From contig JAPYXD010000677.1 in NCBI GenBank assembly GCA_030998225.1, positions 14,817,501 through 14,881,500 on the forward strand: a stretch of DNA of 64,000 nt. Reading direction: 5' to 3'. Positions 33,302-45,300 of the stretch are shown here, one piece after another; the first letter of the stretch is position 1; each line of letters starts with the position of its first letter. The stretch comes from Diplolepis rosae (taxonomy: Eukaryota; Arthropoda; Insecta; Hymenoptera; Diplolepididae). The position numbers and the translations under genes are program-made. The notes below the pieces were generated by a model, which worked only from the letters and a program-made list of their open reading frames with translations, ran no database searches and was not told where the DNA came from.

Positions 33302-36300
33302 GTAAATCTAACGTTTTAAACGCTCCTCAAAATTTACTCTCAACTACGAATTTTACATTAACCCATTATTACCCAAGCGAAATCTACGTTAGATAGCACC
33401 AAACTAACTATTGTATCACTGTCCAAACGAAAACAAAATTTACCCATGTTTTTTCTTTTTCCGATTCCAATTGTACAGGATTTTAAAATGAGTCTCGGAA
33501 AGATTATGTGAAAAAAGGTTGAAACTTTATTGTTTAAAGGAACACAAAAAAAGAGTATTATAAAAGGTGTGATACATCCTACTTCTTACGGCGTTGACGC
33601 CAGACTGACTGACTGACTGGTCTATTTTCGAAACTCTAACATTTTTTGCTCGGCCGCTGTAGCTTCTGGGAACCGAAGCTCGCCGCCTGAATTCACCGAA
33701 CCGAAGGAACCGAGGCTCGCTGGCCGAATTTCCAGAATTGACAACTCCTAGAACTAAAGTGACTCTTAGAATTAAAATCGCATTTCCCGATTCTACAATT
33801 GTTTATGCGAAATTATTTAAACAATTTAACAAAAATTTTGCAATTTCAAAAACTAATAATGCCAATTGAATCTACGGGAAAAACCAATTCGAAATCCTCC
33901 ATACCATTTTTTTGTCAGATTCAATTTTGTAGAAAAAATATTGTACAAAAAAATGGTATAGAGGTTTTCGAATTGTTATATATGTTAATATAGAACTGAC
34001 AGATTTTTTTTTGCTGTCCCAAAAAAATTTTAGTTCTCCTTACAAGAACTTTTGTCAAGCAAAAAACAATAACAAACTCTTTTGTTTGTTTGACAACTAG
34101 GTTTGTTTAAAATATTAAAAAATTTGTTTCGACAGCAAAAATTTTGTCAGTCCTATTTCGAAAATTCGGTTCGATTCAATTGCATTCAATTTTGTAGAAA
34201 AAATTTTGTACAAAAAAATGGTATAGACGTTTTCGAATTGTTTTTTTCCGTAGATTCGATTAGCATTATTAGTTTTTTGAAATTGCAAAATTTTTGTTTA
34301 AATAATTTCGCATAAACAATTAGAATCGGAAAAAGAAAAAACATGGGTAAATTTTTTTTGTTTGGACAGTGATACAATAGTTAGTTTGGTGCTATCTAAC
34401 GTAGATTCGACTTGGGATAGAACGGGGTACAGCATCTCCCCTCGGTATGTCATTGTTTATAACGATAATACACTAACAAAATAGCATCTGACAAAATAAT
34501 GGTTCAGAGGTTTTCGACTTGTTTTTTCCCGTAGAATCGATTGGTATTATCAGTTTTTTGAAAATGCAAAATTTTTGTTAATTTTTTAAAATAATTTCGC
34601 ATAAACAATTGGAATCGCAAAAAGAAAAAACACGGGTGAATTTTTTTTCATTTGGACAGTGATCCAATAGTTAGTTTGATGCTATCTAGCCTAGATTTCG
34701 CTTCGGTAATAATGGGTTAAGGAAATGTGATACTTAGGAAATTAACAAATTTGGTTGATTTTAGGTTTCTACATCTTAGTGTCTAAAGTATATGAAATTT
34801 TTCCGTTCAAAATTTGGGAAATGGTAGATAAGATAAAAACGCACATAGATAGAATTCTTTTGGTTTCGAAATTAAAAAAAAATTTCCGAAATATTTTGCT
34901 AAAGTTGAACTTTTTTTAAATTTCGAAACCCAAAATAGTCTATCTACGTCTGTTTTTATTTTCTCTACTATTTCCCAAATTTTGAAAAGAAAATTTTATG
35001 TTCATACACAAACACGTAAAAACCTGCGAACAATAAAATTTGCTAATTTCCGAAGTATCACATGCCCTTAAAAAAATAATAATATTTTAACAGCAGAACC
35101 ATGAAGATACTTTTAAAAAATATTTCTTTAGTAGGAGTTGCAGATAACAGCGAACTTATATCCGGAAAGGAGAGTCAACAGCTGACTTCAGAGCTTTTTG
35201 ATGACACGCATGCTTTGCATCAACAAACAGCCAACTCACAGCCAGTGCGAACACAACACCTGCAAGAGAACAAACGAACAATAGAAGAAGACGACATCCC
35301 CAAGGCTTTGCCCCTTCGTGGATCGAATGTTCAGCAGCAGCAGCACAGACATTTTGTGACTCCTTTATCAGCATCATCACCAAAAATAAACTCACGTTTC
35401 TCGAGGCAAAATCTCATCCAACTGAAGGCAGCTTCTGATTACCAGAAAGCACTCCGTTTCTTACAGATAGGATCGACTGACTTTTCTGGCAAAACTTCGA
35501 TTACTGGTCTCGGTCAACCCCCTTTTAGATTTAATCCAGCTCCAATCAATGGTATCTCAGAAGTTTTTCATACAATTCCTCATAGCAAGGTCCAATTCCG
35601 CAAGATACCCAGTAACCAAGTCGCCTTTATTCCACCAAAAATTATTTACGAAAATAGAATCCTGCCAGCATCATTCACAACTATTGATCCGGAACAAAAA
35701 GAGTTTCGTACTTTTCCAAACATCTTCAGACGAGCTCCTGACTTGAGAGAGAACATCTTTGAATTTACGGATGCTAATGATCAGATTTATCAGAATCCAA
35801 CTACTATACCTACCAAAGGTAATGCTTTAGAAATTCAATTTTACTTTCGTTAATTTGAAAAGAGAAATTGACACTAGAAATCATAGAGAAACTAATTAGA
35901 GGTGTGCAAAAAGATTCGATTCGATTTTCGATCCGATATTGGCCTCCGTCGAATGTCGAATATTCGACATCCAAAGCGCCCTTCTTCGGATGTCGGATTT
36001 TCGACATTCGATCGGCCGTCGGTCGAATGTCGAATAATCGACATCCGAAGCACGTCCGATCGAATGACGGATTTTTAACATTCGACCAGCGCAGTAGCTA
36101 GTTTGCAATTTTTAATCAGACATTACACAATATACATTGAATAGTTGTATTTTAATAATATATCGTCATATTTAAAAAATAAAAAAATATTAATTATTTC
36201 AATTTGACACATTAATGTTGCATAATTTTAACTAATTTTGTTAAATGTAAATATAATATTAAATTTAAAATAATTTGTAAATAAATTTATGAAGTTATTA

Positions 36301-39300
36301 TTACTAGTTTATCATATAGGAGTCGTGAGTCGAAAGAATTCGTTTTTTTCATATTTATCCTATACCATAAAACTCTACAACTGAAACAAGACATAATAAT
36401 TTTAATTTTGGAAATTTGAATAAACTTTACACAATAAAACTCTGTACGATAAAAGTGAAAACCCTGTTGAACATAATTTTATTAACAATTTTTTAAGCAC
36501 AATGAAATTGTATACACTAAATTATAGAAATTAAATTTTGTACATACATTTAAATGAAAAGAATATAAATTATGCATAAGACTAAAAGTATTAAATTTTT
36601 TCGACTATGGCGATATAAATTTAAAATACAATTATACAATGTATGTATATTGTCTGATGTCTGATTAAAAGTTGCAAACTACATCCTGCACTCATCGAAT
36701 GTTCAATATCCGAATTGAGGCGCTTCGGATGTCGAATATTCGACATTCGACGGACGGCCGATCGAATGTCGAAAATCCGATATCCGAAGAAGGGTGCTTC
36801 GGATGTCGAATATTCCACATTCGACGGACAGCTGATCGAATCGCAAAAATCCGACACCCGAAGAAGGGCGCTTCGGATGTCGAATATTCGACATTCGACG
36901 GACGGCCGATCGAATGTCGAAAATCCGATATCCGAAGAAGGGTGCTTCGGATGTCGAATATTCCACATTCGACGGACAGCTGATCGAATCGAAAAAATCC
37001 GGCCCAACAAATAAGGCGAGTCGAATCGAATTTGGGACATTCGATCCGACAGAATGCACACGTCTAAAACTAATCAGATATTTACAGTGGGTGGCCAAAT
37101 TATTATAGTAACTTTGTTTTTTATAGTCGCATAAACTCTCCGAATATTGACAATACACATGTTAAAATTTTTTCCTAGAAATAAAATTAATGAGGTCAAA
37201 ATTGTGTATAAAACGACCTCAAGATGAAGTGTTTTTATCAATTTTGGAAAAAGGTATTGCGGAAAGAGTTCAAATTTCAAAACTTTTCTTGAATTATGAA
37301 TAATTGATGTTTTTAGATGTTTTTCCACTTATTTTAAAGGTAAATTCAAGTAGCATGTAAAAACCGTGCCAGAAACGTTATACTAATTTTCCCCTAGATT
37401 CGTAAGAAGTCTAAGCTTAGAACAAAAAAGCCGTAATAATTCAAAAAATTGTAATACTCAGAAAAAATGATTTTAAAATTACATAAAAGTGATAACCCAC
37501 ACAAATTTAATAAATTTGATTGAAAACTGGAGTAAAATTACTTTTAGTATTTTTTAATATTCAATTTTACACGTTTGAAATTTTTCGACTTTTTCATCTA
37601 AGTTTGGACTTTTTACGAATCTAGGGGGAAATTAGTATAACTTTTTTGGCAAGTTTTTCACATGTTACGTGAATTTACCTTCAAAATAAGTCGAGAAACA
37701 TCTAAAAACATCAATTATTTCGGGAATTATTTATAATTTAAGTAAAGTTTTAAAATTGGACTTTTTCCGCAATATTTTTTTCAAAAACAAAAACACTTCA
37801 TCTTGAGCTCGTTTTATACATAATTTTGTCGTCTTTAATTTTATTTCTAGAGAAAAATTTTAACATATGTATTTATTTTACAAAATGTATTCCTGAAAAT
37901 TTGGATAATACAACAGAAAACGATAAAGAACGTCTGTCAACTTCGTATAAGTGAAAATTTTGCAAAAAATGTTACAGTTAACTGCAGTTGTCGATAAGTT
38001 TTCGAATTTTTTTCAAAATTTTTACTAAAAAGAAGTTAACGGACTACTTTATTGTCTTTTGTTACGTTCCCCAAATTTTCAGGAAGGTACTTTGTAAATT
38101 AAAAAAGTTATCTTACATGAACGAATAAATGTATAATTTAGTCACGTGGTCCGATTGATCCAAGTCCTTAACTTGAAATCTACTTGATTTTACTAGTTTT
38201 TTCATTGAACGAAATTAACTAGTAAAGCTAATTGATAATTTGAAACAATTCAGAACTCTGCCAAATAATTGAAAAGATTCGAACCCTCAAAAATAAAAAC
38301 CACTAAATTTGGACCAAAATAAACAAGCGGGATATTTATTTAATTTTAAATCTTTTCAAAAGAGGGAAAACTAAAAAAAGACCCAAATTTACTTTACCTG
38401 AAGTAAGAATACAAAATTTAAAAAAAAATTTGCAGCAATACTATTTTTTCCGAAATGTCGTTGCGTTATTTACAAATTTTTTTTACCTGGGTTAATAAAT
38501 CGATAAAGAGATTTGATTAATTTTGATCTCAAAAATCCATACTTAATTGTTACTAAATTATTTTTTAAGTGCTGCAAAATACTTGTTATAATGTTCAGAA
38601 GTAATAAAATTATCTTTTTTATCAGATTCGATTCCAGTTGATGAAATCTCTTCAGAATTTGAAAATGAATTCGTGAAACCTCTGCCAGCACCTGAAGTTG
38701 CACCATCTTCGATTATTAATGGAATCAGTAATCATAAATATGAGACAGCGAGACCAATTATTGAAAGTGAACCTTTAAATCACAGACTTAATATTGAAGA
38801 TGTGGACGAAACAAATGATTCGCCAACTGCAATAAATCTCTTTGAAAACAATGGAGCAATACCAGACTTTAGCAACTCAGAAGACCAGACGCACAATAAT
38901 TACAACAGAAAAAACTATGTGAGTTGAAAACAGAAAGATTTTTTTTAAAAGTCCAAGATTACTTCAAGATAATTAATATTTATTGTTATTTCGTATTTGT
39001 TGAAACATTTAATCGCGATATCTGCAGAAATGTTTTAAAAAATATCTTGTAGGCGAAATTTCAAGTGTACAAGAAAAATTCAAATAAGGCTCTGAATCAA
39101 CCAGACCATGTGACCCCATTCCTGTAAAATTTCATGTAAGATAACTTTTTTATTTCACAAAATATCTTGCTGAAAATTTGCAAAATGCAACAGAAGACAA
39201 AGAAAGAAAAATTTTTTAAAAATTTAAATACTTTTCGACAATTACAGTTAACTTTAAAAACTTTTGCAAAATTTTCACTCCAACGAAGTTAACAGACATT

Positions 39301-42300
39301 CTATCCTCTCTTCTGTTGCATTTTCCCAATTCTCAGAAAGATATTCCGTAAAATAAAAAAGTTATCTCACATGGACTTTTGCAGAAATTGGGTCACGTGG
39401 TCTGGTTGATCCATGGCATTAAAAAAATCTTCCCGAATGTTTCTTAAACTTATTGAAAAATATGTAATAAAAATACCATAAGGATCCGATCTGAAAAAAG
39501 TCTAAAACTTTTATTAAGAAACAAACAAAACACATTTTTTCACTTTTTGTAAAGCTGAGACTAAAGAAAAGCATTAATTATCATTAAATTATTTCAAGCA
39601 CCAAATACTGTTAAGGTAGTTTTCATCCACGAAAATTAGACCTCAGGCAAAAATAGATAATTTTGCTTTCAAGAATGGCAATATTATTATTGAATGGCTA
39701 TATTGAAAGAGCAAAGATCATTTAACAAGAAAAAAATTTGAAACACAGAAAAATAATTTTATTAATAAATTTTATTTTTGACCCAACTTTTTTTCTTATC
39801 GCTTCTTACCAAATTTTGAAAAATTATGCGATCCTAATGAATCATGAATCATTTTTTCAGAGAAAAGATTTCCCAGAGCTTCACCGTTTCTGATTTTTAA
39901 AAATAAATTCTTTAATGGCTGAAACCATTAAAAAAACATTTTCCAAAACGAAATTTTTATAAACAAATTGCTGAATTTGATAATAATTTATTCATTTTCG
40001 AAAATTGGAAATGGTTAAGTTGTAGGGAATCTTTTTCTTGAAGAAGTGATTTGTAATTTATTTGAATCGCATAATTTTTTAAAATTTGGTAAAAAGTGAT
40101 AAGAAAACAAGTTAGGGTAAAAATAAAATTTATATTAAAATTATTTTTCTGTATTCCAAATTTTTTTCATGGAAATTAATCTTTTTTCTTCCAAAATAGC
40201 CCTTCAATAATGTCAATAATGTCTGAGATTTTTTCCTGAAATATATATGTACGTTGCTATAGGATGACAATCTAAGATATTAGGTTCAAATATCTGTATA
40301 TCGAACAAAACAATCAAGATGTTAACTTTTAATGCCTTGGGTATTAAAACTCAATATTCTGGATATTACACCTTAACATCTAGATTTTACGGCTTAATAT
40401 CTATGTAGGTAGTAAACATTTAAGTCTTAGATCGCTAACCCATAATTTTCAACTTCCACGATATTAACCGCTAATATCAATTTTCCTCATCGTAGATGAT
40501 TCTAATTAATGATTCATTTTATCAATGGTTATTTAATAAAGTTCTCAAGTTATTTGTAGACCAATTAATTAATTCTTTAATTCATTGATTCAATCCATTT
40601 CAGAGAAATACTCACAAGTAAAAATTTTTAATTAGTATGGTACTAGTCAAGAACTAAATTAATAATAAAATGGCTATTAAATCTTATTGTAAGTAATGTT
40701 AATACGAGCGCTAGTGATGAATTTCGGTAAACCACGGAAATTACTATCTGGACGTGGGGAAATTCAAAATTGATGGAGCGACTTCCTTGAGAATTTTATT
40801 ATCGGAACTGATAGAAAATTATATACTCATATAAGCTATAGATAGGTAGAATGTAAAATGAAGGAGAATCAGGTAATAATGGCATCGTATAACGTCATGT
40901 AGCTGAGAGCCGAGTACAATATATCAGCTTTTCTCGAATCCTGGATTTGCGGTTCACCGAGATTTGCACTAGCGCTTGTGGGACCGCTGCAGAACATCAG
41001 CCACCAAAATTCCTCTGAATTCCAGAGACTGAACATTTCTAATTCGAGTCACTGCACAATTTATACAAATTGACTGAGGATGATGAGATCCAGTGTACAC
41101 AAATCTAGTGAAGATTCTAGAATTGAAGTCAATCGTAATCCAAATTTTATAGACAAAATGTTCAATCAAGAAATCAATTCGTGTTTTCAAATAATTTCAC
41201 TCTCTTCAATTATTTGATACAAAACATTATTTTCTCAATTTTATATTCACTATTTGGAGAAAAAATCATCAGCTCAACGAATAATCTCACTTTTCAAATA
41301 ATTAAACATTTTGGCCACTGTTCGTTTATATGCATTCTAGTAAAATTTATTCTATTATTGATTGTTATAAAATACTTCAATATATAAAGAATTTGAAAAT
41401 CTTTCTGTGGAAAAAAAGACGCTTTCGACTGCGCTGGGATTCGAGCCCAGGTCTTTCGATTGCCGGTCGACTGCTCTAACCACTGAGCTACACAGGCATC
41501 CGACATCCCCTTCTCCGCAGGAAAATCTAGGATCTTACAGCCGCGAGGAAGAGCCACTAGGCGATATAAGGAGATCTTCCTGTGGAGGAGATGTCGGACG
41601 CCTGTGTAGCTTAGTGGTTAGAGCAGTCGACCGGCAATCGAAAGACCTGGGCTCGAAACCCAGCGCAGTCGAAAGCGTCTTTTTTCTGCAGAAAGATTTT
41701 CAAATTCTTTATATATTGAATTCATTTACATTATTGCGATATAGGAGTTTGTAATTGTCTACAAGGAAACCTGTCGACAACGTATCCTATCTGATACGCG
41801 ACTAGTAATCCGCCGATAATGTAGGCAGTGACAAAAATTTCAAACTCAACTAATTAATAAAATACTTCCTTTAACGTTACTTTTCGATATTTATCCCAAT
41901 TTCAAAGGTGAAAATGTAAGTCCATGGTTAAAGAGCCGGATAGGATCCGATAAAAACCCTGATAAGACCCTCACAAAAACCAAATACACCTTTTATACGG
42001 TTATATCTGGGCTTTATCAGGTTAATTATTTCATATCCGGGAATTGTTTGAGACCATAGAGAAAAGGAACCAATCATGTATTTGAACTAAATTCACATTG
42101 TCTTCCTATCCGGGTCTATCCGGGAGAATTATCACCAAAATAAAAAACCTAGTCCTATAATAAGAGTCCCGTATAGGTCCCGGATAGCCCCAAATACGAA
42201 ATTGTCTGCCAAATAGGTTACGGCTAGGACCGGTCCTAGTTGGTCCAAGCTGTATTGTATCCAAATAAGACCCGAGTACGAGATTGTGCGCTGAATAGAT

Positions 42301-45300
42301 CTGAGCCATTTTTTCAAGTTTGGAAATATAAAAAAGTTACTGGGGGCCAAATCCGGTGAATACGATAGATGTTGTAATGATTCGAATTTTAATTCCATAA
42401 TTTCGGCCATCGAAACTGCGCAGGTGTGCACCCATGCATTGTCTTGATGGAAGAGGATCTTTTTCTTTTGCAAATGGGAACGTTTTCTTGATTTCTTCAC
42501 TCAAACGGTGTAATAACAACGCATTATATGCTCCAGTTATCGATTGTCCCTTTTCCAAGTAATCGATGTAGATTATTCCGCGTGCATCCCAAAAAACCGT
42601 GACCATCGCCTTGCCGGACGATTTCACCGTCTTCGCTTTCTTCGGAGCCCATTTTCCTTTAAAAACCCACTGTTTTGACTGTTCCTTTGTCTCTAGAGTG
42701 TAGCGGTATATCCATGTTTCGTCCATAGTTACGTATCCACGCAGAAACTCGTCACACGGGAAAGGAACTCGGCAGTTTGCTCACTCGCGACGGTGGCATC
42801 ACGAGCCCAGGGTGTGCGTGCGTCTAACTGCCACATTTTGGAGGGGGCGCTACTTGTGAACTTGGAAGGTTACGAGCTTTTGAGATTGGCAGAAAATCTT
42901 CCAAATCGCTCGTAACCTTCCAAGTTCACAACACAGAGAGAAATAAGTCGTGGTTACATTAACCAGAAAAATCTGGTTGAATTGAATATGGTCACTAGTA
43001 CTACAAAGCACAGTCTGGGTGACAAACGATCCCGTAACAATAACCTGAAAACTGGTTGCAATAACCAGATTCAATACGATTTCCTATTTCTGGTTACAGT
43101 AACCACACGTAGCAGTTAAAAATGTCTTTAAGCACAATTTCAAGTTATATCTGTTAAAGATTTCTGGTTACAGGAACCTGAAAATTGTAGTGGCTTCGAG
43201 GCAGTAAGGTTCGATTTATCTCAATTTATCACGCGCTAGTCTGCAGCTAACTTCATATTAAGTTCAGTTGTCAATGGTTGTTTTGTATCAATGTAAAATC
43301 ATACTGCTTATTTCACTACATTTTCTACAACGGGAGAGAATAATTCTGGCACAAAAAAAATACTATGAAGCATGTATCATCACCTTGTCAAGAATTTTTT
43401 CAATTTCTTCCTTCATCTCTAAATCTACGTTGTATTATGTTGGCACCACAATTATTCTTTTCCGTTGTAAAACATATAGTGAAATAAGCAGTATGAGTTT
43501 CTGGAATAAAAAAATAAGTATTTTAAACTACATTTATTCTATAAAAATTATTATACAAAATTTAATGAAATATTTATTTATTTAATAATCTATAAGACAC
43601 ACGAACAAGCTAATTTAAGGTTATTGAAACCAGAAAATATGGTTTTCGTAAATAGAAAATGTGGTTATTGGAACCAGAAAAAAAAAGAATCATTTAACGC
43701 TTTGACTAACTCACAGGTCACTGTGATTAATAATTCTGGTTCCTGTAACCAGAAAAATTGGACACCAGTACAACTCTTCCGAACTCAGTTCTGACCTGAA
43801 AATGTGGTCAAAGACAAATTTAACAGTATTCATCAGGTTACTGTAACCAAGAATTTCTCTCTGTGAAGTAGCGCCCCCTCCAAAATGTGGCAGTTAGACG
43901 CACGCACACTCTGGGCGCGTGATGCCACCGTCGCGAGCGAGCAAACTGCCAAGTTCCTTTTCCGTGCAGGATTGCGACGGAAAATTGCTAAAATAGCCTC
44001 AGAGTCTAATACACGATTGCGTTTATTCTTCTCCGAGAGCAAACGCGGCACCCATCTTATCAAGATTTTTTCCACACCCAATTTTTTGTGCGAAATCGAA
44101 AACACTGTGGCCTCAACTATTTTGTGCATTTTGATAAGTCGATCACTCAAAAACGTATGGTGGATTTTGTCAATCATTTCGGGGGTAGTCACTTCCACTG
44201 GACGTCCCAAACGATGTTCATCTTTTGTGGATGTAGGGCCACGTTTAAACCTATGTACCCAATTGTAAACAATTGCAAACACAGGAGCAGATGTGCCATG
44301 AACATCATCCAACTCAGCTTTGATCTCTTCCGGTGTTAAACCTTTTCAATACAAGCGTTTAATCACCGCTCGAAACTCACTTTTTTCCCTTTTTCTAAAT
44401 ACACAAATTTTTTTTGCTTCAATCAACGATAAAAATAAAACCATGTGATGGATATAAATGAAACTTTGACAATTGTCTAGTGAGTAATGATGCTCACTAT
44501 TAAAATAAAAATATACGAAAAATATAAAATAAAACCAAACCGCTTTCGATACTAGGAGCTGCACCTCTTGGATTTTCTAAGGACTAATTGAACGACCCTC
44601 GTAAGACCTAGATAGAACTTTCAAGCATCCCGTGAAGCTCCCGGATAGGCCCAGATACGAAATTGTGTATCGAATAGATCGCGGATAGAACTGGATAAGA
44701 CCCGTATATGAAATTTTGCACCGAATAGATTCTGGATAGGATCGGATAAGACCCTGATAGAATTTTCAAGCGCTCCGTACAAGTCCCGGATACAAAAACC
44801 GTAGTTCATTCCTGATAAGCCTGAATGGAGTCCCCACTCTATCCAAATTTTATCCGGGTTCTATCCGGTATTTCAAGCAGGGAGGACATTCACGTTTACT
44901 CATGCATCTGTCTTAGTTATATTTTACGAAAATATTTGAATCATTTTACAAATTTTTCCAAATCATTTTCAATCAATCTGTGATTTAAAATTAACGTCAT
45001 TTAAGACAAGATAGAATTTTCAATACATATTTGACAAATTTTTCTGTGAAAAAAGGAACGCTTCCACTCCGCTGAGTATCGAGCCCAGGACCTTTGATTA
45101 TTTCAACGGAACTTTCTGTTAGTTCAACTCTCCTACCCTCTAAATCTGAATCAGTCGAATTTTCACTAATTGAATCAGTAATTTGCCTTTTCACTGATTC
45201 ATCAGTGCAAAAATATTTTTCACTGACAAATCAGTTAATTTTCACTGATCAAATCAGTGAAAAAAGTAATTTCCACTCTTAAATCAGTTGATTTCCACTG

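Larger units (their letters stand above)
41376..41720. repeat. Palindrome whose arms are tRNA-like modules
   Basis: Arms 41376-41521 and 41579-41720 are inverted copies around a 57 bp spacer, starting TTCAATATATAAAGAATTTG. Each arm holds a tRNA-like body with Pol III A and B boxes. The two bodies point toward each other's outer ends: the left body is read on the minus strand and the right on the plus strand, so transcription would run outward. A 115-codon frame over the right part follows the palindrome and is not a gene. Confidence 0.85.
42304..44567 (-). mobile_element. Mariner (SETMAR-like) split by two further nested elements
   Basis: The minus strand carries mariner transposase pieces at 42304-42750 (catalytic core) and 43970-44345 (helix-turn-helix region), separated by the inverted-repeat element 42755-43966. 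The 5' end is near CCGCTTTCGATACTAGGAGC (about 44541-44560); the 3' end after the PNLKKWL codons is missing, truncated at about 42304. The family is inferred from protein wording shared with mariners of the SETMAR type. Confidence 0.85.

Noticed and set aside
35101..35131. ATG at 35101 as the start of a separate 250-residue gene
   Set aside because: The acceptor at 35131 lies within it and joins exon A in phase, and no promoter is seen. The ATG falls in the intron.
36721..37006. CRISPR-like array
   Set aside because: The repeats are contiguous 148-bp tandem units without unique spacers and the DNA is eukaryotic.
36621..37158. Long overlapping frames (99-151 codons) on both strands with arginine- and isoleucine-rich repeats
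   Set aside because: They are translations of palindromic 148-bp tandem repeats; frames open on both strands at once are expected from such sequence.
41424..41675. Two functional tRNA genes
   Set aside because: A and B boxes and D/T arms are good, but the acceptor stems do not pair and position 33 is not T. Related fragments elsewhere show it is a repeat family.
41407..41754. 115-codon frame on the plus strand through the tRNA-like palindrome
   Set aside because: It reads across two tRNA-derived modules and mirrors the minus-strand frame at 41294-41557. Its content is fixed by the palindrome, not by protein coding.
42106..42309. 67-codon minus-strand frame near the mariner end
   Set aside because: It is read-through into the CGGATAG repeat after the mariner is truncated.
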